DNA from: TA-21 sp036557405
Lineage (GTDB): Archaea; Thermoproteota; Nitrososphaeria; Nitrososphaerales; Nitrososphaeraceae
Length of the DNA stretch: 64,000 nt
Reading direction: 5' to 3'
Assembly (NCBI GenBank): GCA_036557405.1
Contig: DATBHO010000009.1
Span: forward strand, 1 to 64,000
This document shows positions 62,620 to 64,000 of the stretch, piece by piece (the stretch's first letter is position 1; every line of letters starts with the position of its first letter). The position numbers and the translations under genes were made by a program. The notes beneath the pieces were generated by a model, which saw only the letters and a list, made by a program, of their open reading frames with translations, did no database searches and was not told where the DNA came from.

Positions 62620-63303
62620 TTAATTTTGCATTGTGACCTTAACAGTGTTACCGTTCTTTACACGCAGAACTTTTTTGATATTAACAGGAGATATAATCTC
62701 CAGCATGTTCTTATCATGATGTGTTCGTTCGAGAATCAATAAATCTGATTGAATATTTTTATTACCATTTATTATTACAGGGTAACACTTGACCCAACCA
62801 TATGTTCGTTCGGAATCATGGAATCCATCTATCAATTGGTAACGAAAACTTTCAATTTTCGCTCTATTTTCTAACGACAGTGAATCAATTAATTTAATAT
62901 TCAATGTGCCCGGGAAAGGAATATATCCAATCTTTCGTTCAAACTGCTTACGATAGCCTTCAAGACTCATGTAGTATTTTCCTTCTCCCATCCCAGAGAC
63001 CAAAGTACCATTAAAATGAATAATTTGAGGTAATGAATATAAAGCCATGTTAAAAAAATCTGACATTTTCTTAACTGATTCAAGACCTTCCTCTGTTACT
63101 CTGATCATATAACTGTGTCCTTTCTTAACTCGCTCTACATATTTCAAATCTTGGAGTTCCAAAATTATTTTTGAAGCTGCCTGCTGTGATTTATTTATCT
63201 CTATTCCAATATCGGTGCTAGTAAATTTAACAAAGTTATCTTTCGCGCCTTTAAGTAAAAGTTTAGCAAGGGTTAAGACGTACTCATACTTTATATCTTG
63301 CAT
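62620..63303 (-). CDS. ribK: CTP-dependent riboflavin kinase with wHTH
   Basis: The N-terminal MarR-like winged helix (FTSTDIGIEINKSQQAASKIILELQDL) is fused to the archaeal DUF120 riboflavin kinase domain from about residue 90. That domain shows TLVSGMGEGKYYMSLEGY, KIGYIPFPGTLNIKL and a C-terminal VNIKKVLRVKNGNTV. It phosphorylates riboflavin to FMN with CTP. In other archaea the HTH-RibK fusion acts as the riboflavin-regulated repressor RbkR. Six bases separate it from dnaG upstream, so they may be one transcript. Confidence 0.9.
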   Translation of the reverse strand: MQDIKYEYVLTLAKLLLKGAKDNFVKFTSTDIGIEINKSQQAASKIILELQDLKYVERVKKGHSYMIRVTEEGLESVKKMSDFFNMALYSLPQIIHFNGTLVSGMGEGKYYMSLEGYRKQFERKIGYIPFPGTLNIKLIDSLSLENRAKIESFRYQLIDGFHDSERTYGWVKCYPVIINGNKNIQSDLLILERTHHDKNMLEIISPVNIKKVLRVKNGNTVKVTMQN

Positions 63304-63309
63304 CGTTCC

Positions 63310-64000
63310 CTAATTGCCAATACCTATCTCATCAAAAGTTCTTACCGTAATTTCCGGTGATTTTTTTAATTCGGCCATTCGATGCCCAACTACATACTCA
63401 ATTCCTGCTTTGTACGCCGCATCAATAAGTCGTTGCGTAATAATTCCATCCATAACAAGAAATCTAGCTCCTTCTAATGAATCCAATCTCTTGATTATTT
63501 CTGATACTGGTATTTTTAACAATACATGCATCGAATTATCCAAAAGCATTGCCTCTAAAGTTTCATTGATTTGTGGATATACTTCTTTGATTGCTATGGT
63601 TATTTGTGGATCATCTTCTGTATTCTTGCCATTATTGAAAGTTGATTCCTGATATGTCAAATTGTCACTATCATTGTTTTTTGATTTCTTTACGCTCTTA
63701 TGATGTTGAATTGGAACATCGTATTGCTGCACTGTAGGTTGAACTACTTCCTTTAGGATCTCAGATATTTCCAAGGGAGTACACTCTTCTACTTCTTTAC
63801 CAGCTGGTGCCCTCAAAACTTTATCGATCTTAACTAATCCTTGCAATTCTTTTAGGATCAAGTCGGCAGCCCTATCACCGTCTAAAAATGCTATGACTTT
63901 CTTCCCTGTTGTCAGGTTCACAATAGTCTCATCAATTTTTGCTCCTTCTATAGCAATAGAGTTATCAAAACCGGCACGTAAGAGATTAATCACGTCGGCT
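63310..64000 (-). CDS. dnaG: Archaeal DnaG primase-like protein (3' part only)
   Basis: The frame is open to the end of the window, so the N-terminus is missing. Visible are the TOPRIM motifs (IAIEGAK and AFLDGDRAADLILKEL with the D-x-D) and the archaeal C-terminal domain, separated by an Asn/Ser/Lys-rich linker. The closing part (ARFLVMDGIITQRLIDAAYKAGIEYVVGHRM) repeats TOPRIM-like strands. Archaeal DnaG associates with the exosome and poly(A)-rich RNA, and in some species primes DNA. Confidence 0.9.
   Translation of the reverse strand, partial: ADVINLLRAGFDNSIAIEGAKIDETIVNLTTGKKVIAFLDGDRAADLILKELQGLVKIDKVLRAPAGKEVEECTPLEISEILKEVVQPTVQQYDVPIQHHKSVKKSKNNDSDNLTYQESTFNNGKNTEDDPQITIAIKEVYPQINETLEAMLLDNSMHVLLKIPVSEIIKRLDSLEGARFLVMDGIITQRLIDAAYKAGIEYVVGHRMAELKKSPEITVRTFDEIGIGN

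Overview
The window is AT-rich archaeal DNA that reads as a chromosome segment of an ammonia-oxidising-type thaumarchaeon (Nitrososphaeria; gene content and low GC fit a Nitrosocosmicus/Nitrososphaera-like soil lineage, which is inference). Supporting markers are a CdvC/Vps4-type division ATPase with an MIT domain, aEF1A next to S10, archaeal Nob1, TruD, Dph5, DnaG, Hjc, translin, CTP-dependent RibK, geranylgeranyl reductase, the LysW carrier-protein route to lysine and arginine, intron-bearing tRNAs, and many leaderless starts (ATG, GTG or TTG) about 26-30 nt after a TATA box. No amo, nir or other energy genes, no rRNA, no CRISPR array, no integrase and no complete insertion sequence were seen.

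Layout. 1-5.1 kb is loosely packed: a decayed DUF72 copy beside an intact one, a class III nucleotide cyclase, the 3' end of a lost tRNA, an RPC34-like winged-helix protein with four Cys, and a divergent pair of membrane-anchored LEA-like proteins. 5-22.5 kb holds housekeeping genes (Cas4-like protein, truD, hsp20, cation exchanger, HtrA protease, periplasmic-binding-type protein, rps10/aEF1A, cupin, ileS, ppa, cdvC, a TrmB regulator, nob1/nadK and tRNA-Ile). 22.9-34.2 kb is a long arginine/lysine supercluster: a frame-interrupted wHTH/B12-domain-like gene divergent from argG, then lysW-1, argX, argC/lysY, argB/lysZ, argD/lysJ, an Lrp-type regulator, homocitrate synthase, lysW-2, lysX, lysK and dph5. 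One aminotransferase, kinase and reductase set appears to serve both pathways, while carrier and ligase are duplicated. The LysW-1 carrier ends in Gln where the conjugated Glu is expected.

34.4-46 kb contains a secreted CHRD protein with three perfect 39-bp repeats, a PAC2 protein, an OB-fold protein, tRNA-Leu(CAA), geranylgeranyl reductase, translin, Hjc, nnrE, a metallo-beta-lactamase-fold hydrolase, an archaeal CobT-like protein, glmS, a wHTH regulator and rps13-rps4. 46.2-51.6 kb is a four-gene locus made of two successive AAA+ ATPase/VWA pairs, the best candidate here for an uncharacterised multi-protein machine. 51.7-54.9 kb is a compact non-oxidative pentose-phosphate operon headed by a transketolase-N/ribulose-phosphate-epimerase fusion, followed by transketolase-C and transaldolase.

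55-64 kb contains a ThDP enzyme, tRNA-Thr, a two-intron tRNA-Leu(TAA), aconitase, pdxS-pdxT, a wHTH-cytidylyltransferase (RibL-like) convergent with ribK, and the C-terminal part of DnaG running off the end. Overlapping stop/start codons (ATGA, GTGA, TTGA) are common inside operons. All functional calls come from reading motifs by eye; no database search was run.
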